The notes under the pieces were generated by a model that ran no database searches, had not been told where the DNA came from, and saw only the letters and a list, made by a program, of their open reading frames with translations. Shown piece after piece: positions 6,178 to 13,167 of a DNA stretch of 24,235 nucleotides (position 1 is its first letter; every line of letters starts with the position of its first letter). The stretch is from a virus. Position numbers and translations under genes: made by a program. The stretch lies in IMG/VR virus record IMGVR_UViG_3300025009_000364, positions 1 to 24,235 of that record. One strand, written 5' to 3'.

Positions 6178-7718
6178 TGTATTCAGAATCTTCTGTTAAT
6201 GCCTTTATTTCAAGAAATTTGGACTCTTGGGACTGGATAAAAGAAATTCCTAAAGATTCTCTTATTGCCCAAATATATGAACTGGGTGGAAATAGTTTTA
6301 AAACATCTCCTTTTACCCATCAATTAGCTAGTTTTTTAGTAGGCATACATAAAGAATCTTTTTTATATTATTTGTTCCCTGGCTCAGGAAAAACAAAAAT
6401 TGCACTTGACATATTGAATTATTTGTATTATAATAAAAAGATTAAAAGGACATTGGTATTAGTTCCTTACACAATTACTATTGAATCTTGGAAAGACCAA
6501 ATTGAGGAACATAGTAATTTTAAGTATTTACCTTTGCTTGGCACATCAAAAAAAAGATTAGAATCATTAAAAAATTGTAAAGATTATGATATTGTTGGGT
6601 TAAGTTACTCAGGTTTAACTGCATTAATCCCACATACCATAGTAAAAAATAAAAATAGAAAAGAAATATTATTAGATTATTCAGTTTTGGAGGAATTTTC
6701 AAATAATTTTGATAGTATTATATATGATGAACTCCATTATTGTAAGTCTTATAATTCAATAATTTTTAATATATGTAAATATTTATCAAATAAGTATAAG
6801 TATAAATATGGATTAACTGGAACACCAACATCAAGGAATTTAGAAGATTTCTGGTCACAATTTTATTTAATTGATGGTGGGGAAACATTGGGTAAAACTA
6901 TATCATTTTATAGACAAGCTTTTTTTGAACAAAAGAAAAATTACTGGGGTGGGTATGAGTATAAAATAAAGAAAGAAAGAAAAGAATTATTAATGAAGAT
7001 TATTAAAAATAATTCTATAACTTATAGAGATGATGAAGTATTTGATTTGCCTGAAAAAGTTAATATTATAAAGCATTTATCTTTATCTAAACAACAATGT
7101 GAATTTTATAAAAAAGCAATGGAAGGTGTTATTGAAGCAAAGGGGGATATAACACAATTAGATAATAGTTTTATTAAAATAAGACAAATAACTTCTGGTT
7201 ATATTAAATTTACATCGAATGAGGGGGAGGAAGTTAAGATTATATTTGATGAAAATCCAAAATTAGAATCATTAGTAGAAATTTTAAATGAAATTGGTAA
7301 TGAAAAATTAGTGGTTTTTAATGAATATACTATAACAGGGGATATTATCTGTGATAGACTGAAGCAAGAAAAAATAGGACATGAAAGATTGTATGGTGCT
7401 ACAGAGAATAAGTATGAAACTATGCAAAAATTTTTGAATGATAAAGATTGCAGAGTTTATGTTGTAAATAGTAAAAGTGGTGCAATGTCCCTTAATTTAC
7501 AAAAAGCTCATTATCAGGTATATTTTGAGAGTCCTGTATCACCAATTATAAGGGAACAGAGTGGAAAGCGACTCCATCGCCTGGGACAACAACATAGAGT
7601 ATTTATTTATGATTTGGTAATGAAGCACACGATTGATGAAAAAATAGTAGGCTTTATCAAGGAAGGAAAAAGTTTGTATGAGGCAATTTTTAAAGATTAT
7701 AAATGTTTATTAAATTAA
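6177..7718 (+). CDS. SNF2-type superfamily 2 helicase/ATPase, phage form
   Basis: It is a double-stranded DNA translocase or helicase with the two RecA-like lobes of the SNF2 family and no accessory domains (513 residues, typical for phage members). Visible motifs: Q-like segment FTHQLASF; motif I FPGSGKT (K72); motif Ia LVLVPYTI; motif II YDELH (D184-H187, usually DExH); motif III LTGTPTSR; lobe 2 with VVFNEY, the motif V segment VVNSKSGAMSLNLQKA, and motif VI QSGKRLHRLGQQ (461-472), typical of SNF2. The start ATG overlaps the stop of the preceding small frame. In phages such proteins usually sit in replication or recombination modules, as here; a UvsW-like fork-remodelling role is inference. 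Confidence 0.87.
   Translation: MYSESSVNAFISRNLDSWDWIKEIPKDSLIAQIYELGGNSFKTSPFTHQLASFLVGIHKESFLYYLFPGSGKTKIALDILNYLYYNKKIKRTLVLVPYTITIESWKDQIEEHSNFKYLPLLGTSKKRLESLKNCKDYDIVGLSYSGLTALIPHTIVKNKNRKEILLDYSVLEEFSNNFDSIIYDELHYCKSYNSIIFNICKYLSNKYKYKYGLTGTPTSRNLEDFWSQFYLIDGGETLGKTISFYRQAFFEQKKNYWGGYEYKIKKERKELLMKIIKNNSITYRDDEVFDLPEKVNIIKHLSLSKQQCEFYKKAMEGVIEAKGDITQLDNSFIKIRQITSGYIKFTSNEGEEVKIIFDENPKLESLVEILNEIGNEKLVVFNEYTITGDIICDRLKQEKIGHERLYGATENKYETMQKFLNDKDCRVYVVNSKSGAMSLNLQKAHYQVYFESPVSPIIREQSGKRLHRLGQQHRVFIYDLVMKHTIDEKIVGFIKEGKSLYEAIFKDYKCLLN
6406..6434 (+). promoter_or_regulatory. Consensus promoter-like sequence inside the SNF2 helicase gene
   Basis: TTGACA (6406-6411), a 17-base spacer and TATAAT (6429-6434) lie inside codons for LDILNYLYYN. 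Both hexamers are perfect, but the position within a coding region and the AT-rich composition make chance plausible. No gene starts just downstream. Confidence 0.25.
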
Positions 7719-7729
7719 TAGGGGGAGAT

Positions 7730-7978
7730 ATGAGTGCAGAGATAATTGAAGGAATGGCAGTGTGCATTAAAGAGCCAAATAAAAATAGTAGATTGTTAGG
7801 GTATTTTGAAAATTATATTTATAATTATACTATCGTTAAACAAGAAATAAAAATTAAGGGGCATCCCACTAAAGTTCTTATACAGTGCAGACTTTTCCCT
7901 AATTCACAATTTGAATATTATGATGTATGTGATGAGATGACTTTTAACGAATTTTTTAAAATAACACAACCTGCTTAA
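7730..7978 (+). CDS. Hypothetical protein, 82 aa
   Basis: The frame opens at 7703, but ATG 7730, right after AGGGGGAG (7719-7726), is the likely start. It begins 12 bases after the helicase stop. The sequence (MSAEIIEGMAVCIKEPNKN, then GYFENYIYNYTIVKQEIKIK) suggests a small beta-rich protein. No motif recognised. Confidence 0.6.
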   Translation: MSAEIIEGMAVCIKEPNKNSRLLGYFENYIYNYTIVKQEIKIKGHPTKVLIQCRLFPNSQFEYYDVCDEMTFNEFFKITQPA

Positions 7979-7994
7979 CGGAGAAAAGGATAAA

Positions 7995-8165
7995 ATGAGT
8001 CATGAATTTTTACACAGTCACCCATTTTCTGAATATATTTATTCTAAATTAGGAGAGGAAGATTCCTTATTTTTCAAAACTCATGTAATTGTAGATGTAA
8101 CTGATTGGGAAAAAGCCAGAGAAATAATTTTAAATTTAAAAAATAATTTAAAGATTTTAACTTGA
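7995..8165 (+). CDS. Small hypothetical protein, 56 aa
   Basis: ATG 7995 follows GGAGAAAAGGA and starts 16 bases after the previous stop. The product begins MSHEFLHSHPFSEYIYSKLG and continues HVIVDVTDWEKAREIILNL, with a plausible strand-helix ending. Its TGA stop lies within the -35 box (TTGACA) of the promoter for the next gene, so the gene end and the new transcription unit share bases. Function unknown. Confidence 0.55.
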   Translation: MSHEFLHSHPFSEYIYSKLGEEDSLFFKTHVIVDVTDWEKAREIILNLKNNLKILT

Positions 8166-8189
8166 CAAATTGAATTATCCTAGTATAAT
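8162..8189 (+). promoter_or_regulatory. Perfect sigma-70 promoter TTGACA-16-TATAAT
   Basis: TTGACA (8162-8167) and TATAAT (8184-8189) are separated by 16 bases. The upstream flank, ATAATTTAAAGATTTT then cTTGACAAATT, is nearly the same as that of the promoter at 20297-20324. The nucleotidyltransferase gene starts 45 bases after the -10 box with AAGGAAA as ribosome binding site. Confidence 0.85.
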
Positions 8190-8233
8190 ATAGCACCAAG
8201 ATGAGACTTTAAACTTAAATAAGGAAAATAATT

Positions 8234-8971
8234 ATGAATATTATTACAGTAGATGGAAATAATTATTTAAAAGAAAAATTTTTATTAGAGAAAGGTATAA
8301 ATTTAGATTTATTAAAGTTATTCAAAAATACTAATTGTTATGTGGCTGGTGGTGCTATTACTTCAATTTTTAGTGGTAATAAAATTAATGATTACGATAT
8401 TTATTTTTGTACTGAATTTGATTATAGAGATTTTATAATTAAATTACCAACAAATTCTAAATTAGAATGGCAAACAGAAAATGCAAAAAGTTATAAAATA
8501 GATAAAGAAACTTTTCAGTTTATATGTAAACCTTCCTATATGGGGAGTCCGGGAGAAGTTTTAACATCATTTGATTTTACTATTTGTATGGGTGCATATT
8601 CATTTAAAGAGGATAAATTTTATTTTTATGATAACTTTTTCAGAAATTTAGCATGCAAAGAATTAATATTTAATATTAAAGCATCTTTTCCAATATCTAG
8701 TTTATTTAGATTAAGGAAATTTTTAAAAAAAGAGTATAAAATATCTGGGTGTGAGATTATAAAACTAGGATTATCAATAGAAAAACTAAAGATAGATACT
8801 TATGTAAAATTAATAGAACAATTAATGGGCATTGATATCGCTTTTTTAAAAGATTTGATTGATACTATGAATACATGTGAATTTAATAATAAAACTTATG
8901 ATTTTGATGAATTTTTAAAAATGATAGATGTTCATATACTCAATAATTATTCTAAAGTTTTTGAGGAGTAA
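8234..8971 (+). CDS. Nucleotidyltransferase, DNA polymerase beta superfamily
   Basis: Residues 37-58 carry the defining pattern of the pol-beta nucleotidyltransferase fold: VAGGAITSIF (GG at 39-40) followed by NDYDIYF (D53, D55, metal ligands). A third acidic residue is likely D114 in LTSFDFTICMGAY. Length (245 aa) and helical C-terminus suit a single-domain phage nucleotidyltransferase, related at fold level to tRNA nucleotidyltransferases and antitoxin/toxin-type enzymes. Substrate cannot be read from the sequence; transfer of NMP to an RNA or protein is the family activity. It is the first gene after a perfect promoter and is followed seven bases later by the next gene. It may be a host-takeover or RNA-modifying enzyme (inference). 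Confidence 0.72.
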   Translation: MNIITVDGNNYLKEKFLLEKGINLDLLKLFKNTNCYVAGGAITSIFSGNKINDYDIYFCTEFDYRDFIIKLPTNSKLEWQTENAKSYKIDKETFQFICKPSYMGSPGEVLTSFDFTICMGAYSFKEDKFYFYDNFFRNLACKELIFNIKASFPISSLFRLRKFLKKEYKISGCEIIKLGLSIEKLKIDTYVKLIEQLMGIDIAFLKDLIDTMNTCEFNNKTYDFDEFLKMIDVHILNNYSKVFEE

Positions 8972-8977
8972 TATAAC

Positions 8978-9364
8978 ATGAAAACATTGCAATACATAAA
9001 AGAAAATTATAAATCACATACTCTTGATGACAGAGATATTAATAGACTTATACAATTTATTCCAGAGAAAGAATTAGAAGATTTTGGCATTGAAATAAAA
9101 GATGAATATAAGGGAAAACATAAAGAAATTTCTTTTACTAGAGAAAACATACTTAAACAATTGGAAAAAGATGTTGCTTTTGGATTTGAAAAAGCAATAA
9201 ACCAAAGAGGATTGTCATCAGAAGCAATGTATTATGTTGTAGGTATGTGGAATTGGATATTAGAGGAAGGTCTTGAAAATTTTGATAATTATTCTAGATA
9301 TGGGATGCCTTTATTTAAGGCTACGGCACTAAAATATAATTTTAATGATCCAACAGTAGAATAA
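8978..9364 (+). CDS. Conserved phage hypothetical protein, 128 aa
   Basis: GAGGAG, shared with the end of the preceding gene, gives a good start at ATG 8978. The C-terminal half (KDVAFGFEKAINQRGLSSEA, then MYYVVGMWNWILEEGLENF) has the form seen in a family of phage proteins of unknown function (F.FEKAL..RGISA..M..V...WN.IL). It is predicted all-helical and soluble. It is probably cotranscribed with the nucleotidyltransferase from the promoter at 8162. Confidence 0.65.
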   Translation: MKTLQYIKENYKSHTLDDRDINRLIQFIPEKELEDFGIEIKDEYKGKHKEISFTRENILKQLEKDVAFGFEKAINQRGLSSEAMYYVVGMWNWILEEGLENFDNYSRYGMPLFKATALKYNFNDPTVE

Positions 9365-9437
9365 TATAAATGTTTGACGTTACAGCCGTTAGATAAAAGT
9401 TAGTTTATTATACAGATGTTTTGTTTTTACCGACTAG

Positions 9438-9462
9438 GGTGAATGAGTTGCTCGTAATCACC
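9438..9462 (+). other. Hairpin in the 187-base gap 9365-9551 (possible structured leader)
   Basis: GGTGA-ATGAG-TTG-CTCGT-AA-TCACC folds into two stacked 5-bp stems with a two-base bulge and a three-base loop; one pair is T-G. No T-run follows, so it is not an ordinary terminator. The gap has more G and C than its neighbours, holds no ORF, and ends at the ribosome binding site AAGGAGAG of the gene at 9552. It could be a leader, a processing site or a small RNA. I do not recognise a known riboswitch. Confidence 0.4.
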
Positions 9463-9551
9463 TCGTTATCAATACAGAAATGACTATGCTTTTATTCTTA
9501 TATAAAAACTGTGAAAATCAGACAAGATTTATATTAAATTAAGGAGAGTTT

Positions 9552-9878
9552 GTGAATAATAAATTTATACAATTTTTACTAGATAATGGTTATAAAGAAT
9601 ACCCATCATACATAGATACAATAAAAATAAAGTTATTTTGTAAACAATCTAGTAGTAAAATTAAATGTAATTGTAATTTAAAACATGTACAAATATGTGT
9701 TAAATATACTATTTTTGAACAATTGGAAGAATTTGTAGAAGTTTGTATTACAGCCCAAAATAAAGAAGGTTTTTGGTTTAATTTAAAAGTATATACAATA
9801 AAACCAGAAGAATTTATGATAAAATATCTTAAAATTGAGCAAAGTTTGGCAAAAGCATGGGAAGCAATAAATGAATAA
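9552..9878 (+). CDS. Hypothetical protein, 108 aa
   Basis: The GTG start has AAGGAGAG four bases upstream. The product (FIQFLLDNGYKEYPSYIDTI, then EFVEVCITAQNKEGFWFNLK) looks like a small alpha/beta protein: N-terminal helix, beta strands in the middle, C-terminal helix. Three cysteines cluster in KLFCKQSSSKIKCNCNLKHV, but spacing does not fit a clear zinc finger. The end overlaps the next gene by 8 bases. Confidence 0.62.
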   Translation: MNNKFIQFLLDNGYKEYPSYIDTIKIKLFCKQSSSKIKCNCNLKHVQICVKYTIFEQLEEFVEVCITAQNKEGFWFNLKVYTIKPEEFMIKYLKIEQSLAKAWEAINE

Positions 9879-10170
9879 TAAACAAGAATATATATTATGT
9901 GCCACAATTCATTTTGATGATTTAACTATATATGCTCATCAGCCAAATAATATTCAAATAGGATATGTAATATGTGGATTTAGGCATGATAATTGTATTT
10001 TACAATATTTATCACTTTCTACTTATAGGCCTACTAAAGTTAAACAAATTCAAGGATTTCTTACATCTAAAAATAGATTTGTCAGCAGAGAAGATGCAGC
10101 TAAAATAGCATTTGAGGCTGGGCAGGTTAAATATTTATCTGATGGACTTATTTCTGAGGAGCTTTATTAA
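9871..10170 (+). CDS. Conserved phage protein, 99 aa (GFLTS.NRFV.R.EA family)
   Basis: The ATG overlaps the end of the preceding gene. The sequence matches a small protein family common in phages and prophages: KQEYILCATIHFDD, then GYVICGFRHDNCI, QGFLTSKNRFVSREDAAKIA, AGQV and a C-terminal LISEELY. I know the family by pattern but no function for it. All of these blocks are in order and the protein looks complete. Confidence 0.75.
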   Translation: MNNKQEYILCATIHFDDLTIYAHQPNNIQIGYVICGFRHDNCILQYLSLSTYRPTKVKQIQGFLTSKNRFVSREDAAKIAFEAGQVKYLSDGLISEELY

Positions 10171-10171
10171 C

Positions 10172-10261
10172 ATGAAATTAAAATTAACAGATGAAGAAAT
10201 AAAAGCAGTAAAACAAAGTATTATACACTGGAATAAAGATATAAGAGAAAAAGAAATTTAG
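10172..10261 (+). pseudogene. 29-residue N-terminal stub of a small phage protein
   Basis: The ATG comes directly after the stop of the preceding gene and the GAGGAGC ribosome binding site. It encodes MKLKLTDEEIKAVKQSIIHW followed by NKDIREKEI and TAG. From memory this is the start of a small phage family (L..EEL.ALK.SI.HW..N...) that continues to a CALC-type cysteine motif, absent here. It points toward the minus-strand GIY-YIG stub 23 bases away; both lack their C-termini. I read it as the left side of a deletion. Confidence 0.45.
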
Positions 10262-10284
10262 TAATTGAATATATAATTTGATTT

Positions 10285-10401
10285 TTATATTTTTAAATTA
10301 TTTTTATGATTGTAAAATCTTTTTTCTATATTTACACTTTGACCTATATAGACTTTACCATTAAGTAAATTTTTTATTTTATAAATACCTTGAATTTTCA
10401 T
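10285..10401 (-). pseudogene. N-terminal stub of a GIY-YIG homing endonuclease
   Basis: On the minus strand, ATG at 10401 to TAA at 10285 encodes 38 residues starting MKIQGIYKIKNLLNGKVYIG and continuing QSVNIEKRFYNHKNNLKI. This is the first third of a GIY-YIG nuclease: GIY, ten residues, YIG, then the catalytic arginine in EKRFYNHK. The domain normally runs about 90 residues and includes a metal-binding glutamate and an asparagine; both are missing. It is the only gene I can support on the minus strand. A possible minus-strand promoter (TTGTAT-17-TATAAT, boxes at 10432-10437 and 10409-10414) precedes it, though such AT-rich matches are weak evidence, and there is no ribosome binding site. Confidence 0.7.
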
Positions 10402-10471
10402 ATGTAATATTATATAATAAATAAGGGTAAAATACAATAATTTTTTTATTTCTATTATAATTATTAAAATA

Positions 10472-11449
10472 ATGGTTAATATTAAAAAAATCTTTTCACA
10501 GTATAATATAGAAATAAGGGAGCATGGAGAAAATGTAGGAAAAGGATGGATAGGAATAAATTGTCCGTTTTGTGAAGATGATGAGGACTTCCATTTAGGT
10601 ATAAATCCCAGAACCTCCTTTTGGTCATGTTGGAAGAATAGTAAACATAAAGGAAAGGGATATTATAATTTATTTAAAAAATTATTAAAATGTTCAGAAC
10701 AGCAAATCAGGTTACTCTGTGATGATAAAAAATTATTAATAGAAAATGAGTTTGCGTCAATAAAAAATAGATTTATGAAAAAAGATAATAGTGTAAACAA
10801 CAAAATTACTTCTTTGGAATTTTTACCAGAATTTCAGAATATTTTAAACAAAGGTGATACTAAGAGATTTTGGGATTATTTAGTAGATAGAGGTTTTGAT
10901 GAACCAAACATAATAATTGAAGATTACGGTTTAAAATGTTGTTTAATGGGTAAATATAAATTCAGAGTTATTATACCTGTTTATAGGAATTTCCAATTAA
11001 TAACATGGACATCCCGAAGTATATATAAAAATGCTCTATTGAGGTATTTAACTCATCCTGTGGAAGAATCTGTAAATAATATCAAAGATACGTTATTTGA
11101 TTATGATTTTATTAATAGGCGGGGGAATGTATTATTTGTTGTGGAAGGCCCTTTTGATGCTATGAAACTAGACTATTTATTTCCTTTTTATGGGTATAGA
11201 GTTACTTGTTTATATACAAAAAGTATAAGTAATGCACAAAGAGTTTTATTATCAAAAATTGCATCTAAATATAATAAAGTATTTATAATGTTGGATAGAA
11301 ACGAAATATTTCAATCATTACTATTATCCAGCAATCTGAATTTTATACCTAATCTTAAAATTATTATGTTTCCATTTAAAGATATAAAAGATGCTGGGGA
11401 TATGCAGCAAGAACACATGAATATTTTATTAAATAGCATAAAAATTTGA
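10472..11449 (+). CDS. DNA primase, DnaG-type (zinc finger plus TOPRIM)
   Basis: It would make RNA primers at the fork with the helicase at 3526. The N-terminal zinc finger reads CPFC (C31, C34), then C53 and H59 in FWSCWKNSKHKG, a CHCC/CHC2-like arrangement after the usual GWIGINCPFC context. The TOPRIM domain has VVEGPFDAMKLDYL (E225) and the metal motif FIMLDRNE (D275, N277), where the family normally has D-x-D. The second aspartate is replaced by asparagine (AAC). At 325 aa it lacks a DnaB-type helicase domain, so it is a stand-alone phage primase. No ribosome binding site is visible before ATG 10472; the upstream region is almost pure A/T, so initiation may be leaderless or SD-independent. 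Confidence 0.83.
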   Translation: MVNIKKIFSQYNIEIREHGENVGKGWIGINCPFCEDDEDFHLGINPRTSFWSCWKNSKHKGKGYYNLFKKLLKCSEQQIRLLCDDKKLLIENEFASIKNRFMKKDNSVNNKITSLEFLPEFQNILNKGDTKRFWDYLVDRGFDEPNIIIEDYGLKCCLMGKYKFRVIIPVYRNFQLITWTSRSIYKNALLRYLTHPVEESVNNIKDTLFDYDFINRRGNVLFVVEGPFDAMKLDYLFPFYGYRVTCLYTKSISNAQRVLLSKIASKYNKVFIMLDRNEIFQSLLLSSNLNFIPNLKIIMFPFKDIKDAGDMQQEHMNILLNSIKI

Positions 11450-11472
11450 TTAAAATAATTTTAAAATTACTA

Positions 11473-11500
11473 TTGACAAAACCAATAATCAAAGTATAAT
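11473..11500 (+). promoter_or_regulatory. Perfect sigma-70 promoter TTGACA-16-TATAAT
   Basis: TTGACA (11473-11478) and TATAAT (11495-11500) with a 16-base spacer, the same spacing as the promoters at 8162 and 20297. An A/T-rich stretch upstream may act as an UP element. It would drive the genes from 11549 on; the predicted leader is about 40 bases. Confidence 0.85.
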
Positions 11501-11548
11501 AAAGATATAATTTAATTTATTATAAATTTTTATGAAAGGGGCAAAACT

Positions 11549-11815
11549 ATGTTAGAGGTTAGAAGAGAAAATTATGATGATTTAGGTAAAGAAGAGCAAG
11601 AAAGTGCATCTAATAATGGAAGTGGTAAGGAGTATGCTTCTTATCTCAGAGTATTACATAATGGGGAAACAATATTATTAGAATCTGATACAATGGAAAT
11701 AGAAGATGTTCGTTTTTTCAGAGATTTATCTTGGGTACAAAAAATAATATTGAGAAGTTATGAACTTGGAAGAATGGATGGTGTAATAGATTTTAAAAAG
11801 TATTTATGGAGGTAG
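11549..11815 (+). CDS. Conserved small phage protein, 88 aa
   Basis: The ATG follows GAAAGGGGC. The sequence starts MLEVRRENYDDLGKEEQESA and continues GKEYASYLRVLHNGETILLE, then a helical C-terminus (FFRDLSWVQKIILRSYELG). I recognise the VRRENY...YASYLRV.H.GE..LLESD pattern from phage genomes, with no known function. It is the first gene behind a perfect promoter. Its last codons (TATGGAGGTAG) contain the ribosome binding site of the next gene. Confidence 0.72.
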   Translation: MLEVRRENYDDLGKEEQESASNNGSGKEYASYLRVLHNGETILLESDTMEIEDVRFFRDLSWVQKIILRSYELGRMDGVIDFKKYLWR

Positions 11816-11821
11816 ATAAAA

Positions 11822-12358
11822 ACGAATGCACAGGAATTATTTTTAGAAAATGGTAATTCAGCACATGTTTGGTATTGCTCAGATTGTAAAATTGTAGCAA
11901 CAGATAAAGAAAGAGTTGATAATTGTTGTAAAAGAAATAACTGTAAATATTGTGGTAAGTTGGTTGAAGAAAAACACTGGCTTGAACATAGAGAATGTAT
12001 AGAGAGTAACAAAATAGAAAAAGCTGAAAAATTAGATACATGGGATGATTGGGTATATTATAACGATAAATATTATTCTAATATATCTGAACTTATTGAA
12101 GAATTGCAAGAAGATGAAGAAGAAATACCTGAATATGTTTATGTATGTAAAATAATACCTTTCCCAAAAATACAAATAGACGACTTATTAGAAGAGATTG
12201 GTGAAAACAGTTATGAGGGTATTGAAGATGATTTACATAAGGTGGATGATTTGTCAGAATCAATAGATTATTTTAATGAGATGAATGAACATTTGGTTAG
12301 TTATTTTCCGGATGAGACAAAAATGGTTAAAACTATAGGATATATAAATGAACATTAA
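11822..12358 (+). CDS. Zinc-binding phage protein, about 178 aa, apparent ACG start
   Basis: No ATG, GTG or TTG lies in frame between the TAG of the preceding gene (11813-11815) and TTG 11960, but this stretch clearly codes for NAQELFLENGNSAHVWYCSD and a cysteine cluster (C19, C22, C35, C36, C41, C44 counted from ACG), of a kind I know from phage proteins with VWYCS.C. GGAGG at 11808-11812 stands nine bases before ACG 11822, so ACG is the best start; ATA 11816 is the alternative. A start at TTG 11960 would delete the zinc site. The rest is acidic (LIEELQEDEEEIPEYV) and probably helical. Zinc binding is inferred from cysteine spacing; role unknown. It overlaps the next gene by 11 bases. Confidence 0.68.
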   Translation, partial: TNAQELFLENGNSAHVWYCSDCKIVATDKERVDNCCKRNNCKYCGKLVEEKHWLEHRECIESNKIEKAEKLDTWDDWVYYNDKYYSNISELIEELQEDEEEIPEYVYVCKIIPFPKIQIDDLLEEIGENSYEGIEDDLHKVDDLSESIDYFNEMNEHLVSYFPDETKMVKTIGYINEH

Positions 12359-13127
12359 AGAGATGGTTGATAAAAATACAATATTGAAAATTAGAACAGG
12401 TTCAAAATTGTATGGAACTTATATTGAAGGGAGTAGTGATATTGACCATTTTGGTGTATGTGTCCCTAATAAAGACTATGTATTGGGAACACATTGTTTT
12501 GAATTATTAGAGGAACGAACAAATCCGTCCAGTTCTGATAAAAGAAATACTAAATTTGATAGTGATTATACATGCTATTCTTTGCAAAAATATTTTAAAT
12601 TATTAAGTGATAATAATCCTAATGTTATAGAAACATTATTTGTGAATAAGGAAAATATTGTATATTGCAATAATTTTGGTACAGAAATATTAACTCATAA
12701 AAATATATTCTTATCTAAAAGAGCATACTATAAATTTTATGGTTATGCTAAAGCACAAAAAAGAAAATTAATAACAAAAGAGCCCATAGGACTGAGGAAA
12801 GATATTGTAGATAAGTATACTTTTGACACTAAGTTTGGGGCACACCTCATTCGTCTTCTGCTCTTTGGAATAGAATTATTAGACACAGGTAATATTAAAT
12901 TTCCTACAGATTGGGCAAAATATTTAATGCAAATTAGAAAAGGTGAATGGCCATTATCACATATTATTGATAAAGCTGCTTATTTAGAAGAGCAATTAAC
13001 TAATGCTTTCAATCATTCTAAATTACCAGAGATACCTGATTTAGAAAAAATAAATAAGTTGCAAATAGAACTAATAGAGGGATATTGGAGTAACCAAGAA
13101 TTCAAATTAATTATACCTTTATTATAA
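12348..13127 (+). CDS. YcgL/RlaP-type nucleotidyltransferase (pol-beta superfamily)
   Basis: Residues 18-37 read GSKLYGTYIEGSSDIDHFGV: the G-S-x-x-Y-G helix and S-S-D-x-D strand (D31, D33 as metal ligands) followed by G-V, the signature of the predicted nucleotidyltransferase family that includes YcgL and the RNA-repair-linked RlaP. The remaining 220 residues are helical and contain YKFYGYAKAQ and KFGAHLIRLLLFGIELLDTG, regions typical of this family. RlaP-type proteins are associated with RNA ligases and tRNA repair; no RNA ligase is visible in this window, so the substrate is open. ATG 12348 overlaps the preceding gene, and this is the second pol-beta-fold enzyme here. Confidence 0.8.
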   Translation: MNIKEMVDKNTILKIRTGSKLYGTYIEGSSDIDHFGVCVPNKDYVLGTHCFELLEERTNPSSSDKRNTKFDSDYTCYSLQKYFKLLSDNNPNVIETLFVNKENIVYCNNFGTEILTHKNIFLSKRAYYKFYGYAKAQKRKLITKEPIGLRKDIVDKYTFDTKFGAHLIRLLLFGIELLDTGNIKFPTDWAKYLMQIRKGEWPLSHIIDKAAYLEEQLTNAFNHSKLPEIPDLEKINKLQIELIEGYWSNQEFKLIIPLL

Positions 13128-13167
13128 CTTCAATATTTCATTATTTTATTCCACAGGAGCATAATTT

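Noticed and set aside
9374-9400. TTGACG followed by TAGATA as a promoter in the 9365-9551 gap
   Set aside because: The spacing is wrong and no good -10 box is found 16-18 bases after the -35-like sequence.
9590-9907. Minus-strand ORF of 105 aa
   Set aside because: It is a shadow of the plus-strand genes at 9552 and 9871, which have ribosome binding sites and, for the second, recognisable conservation.
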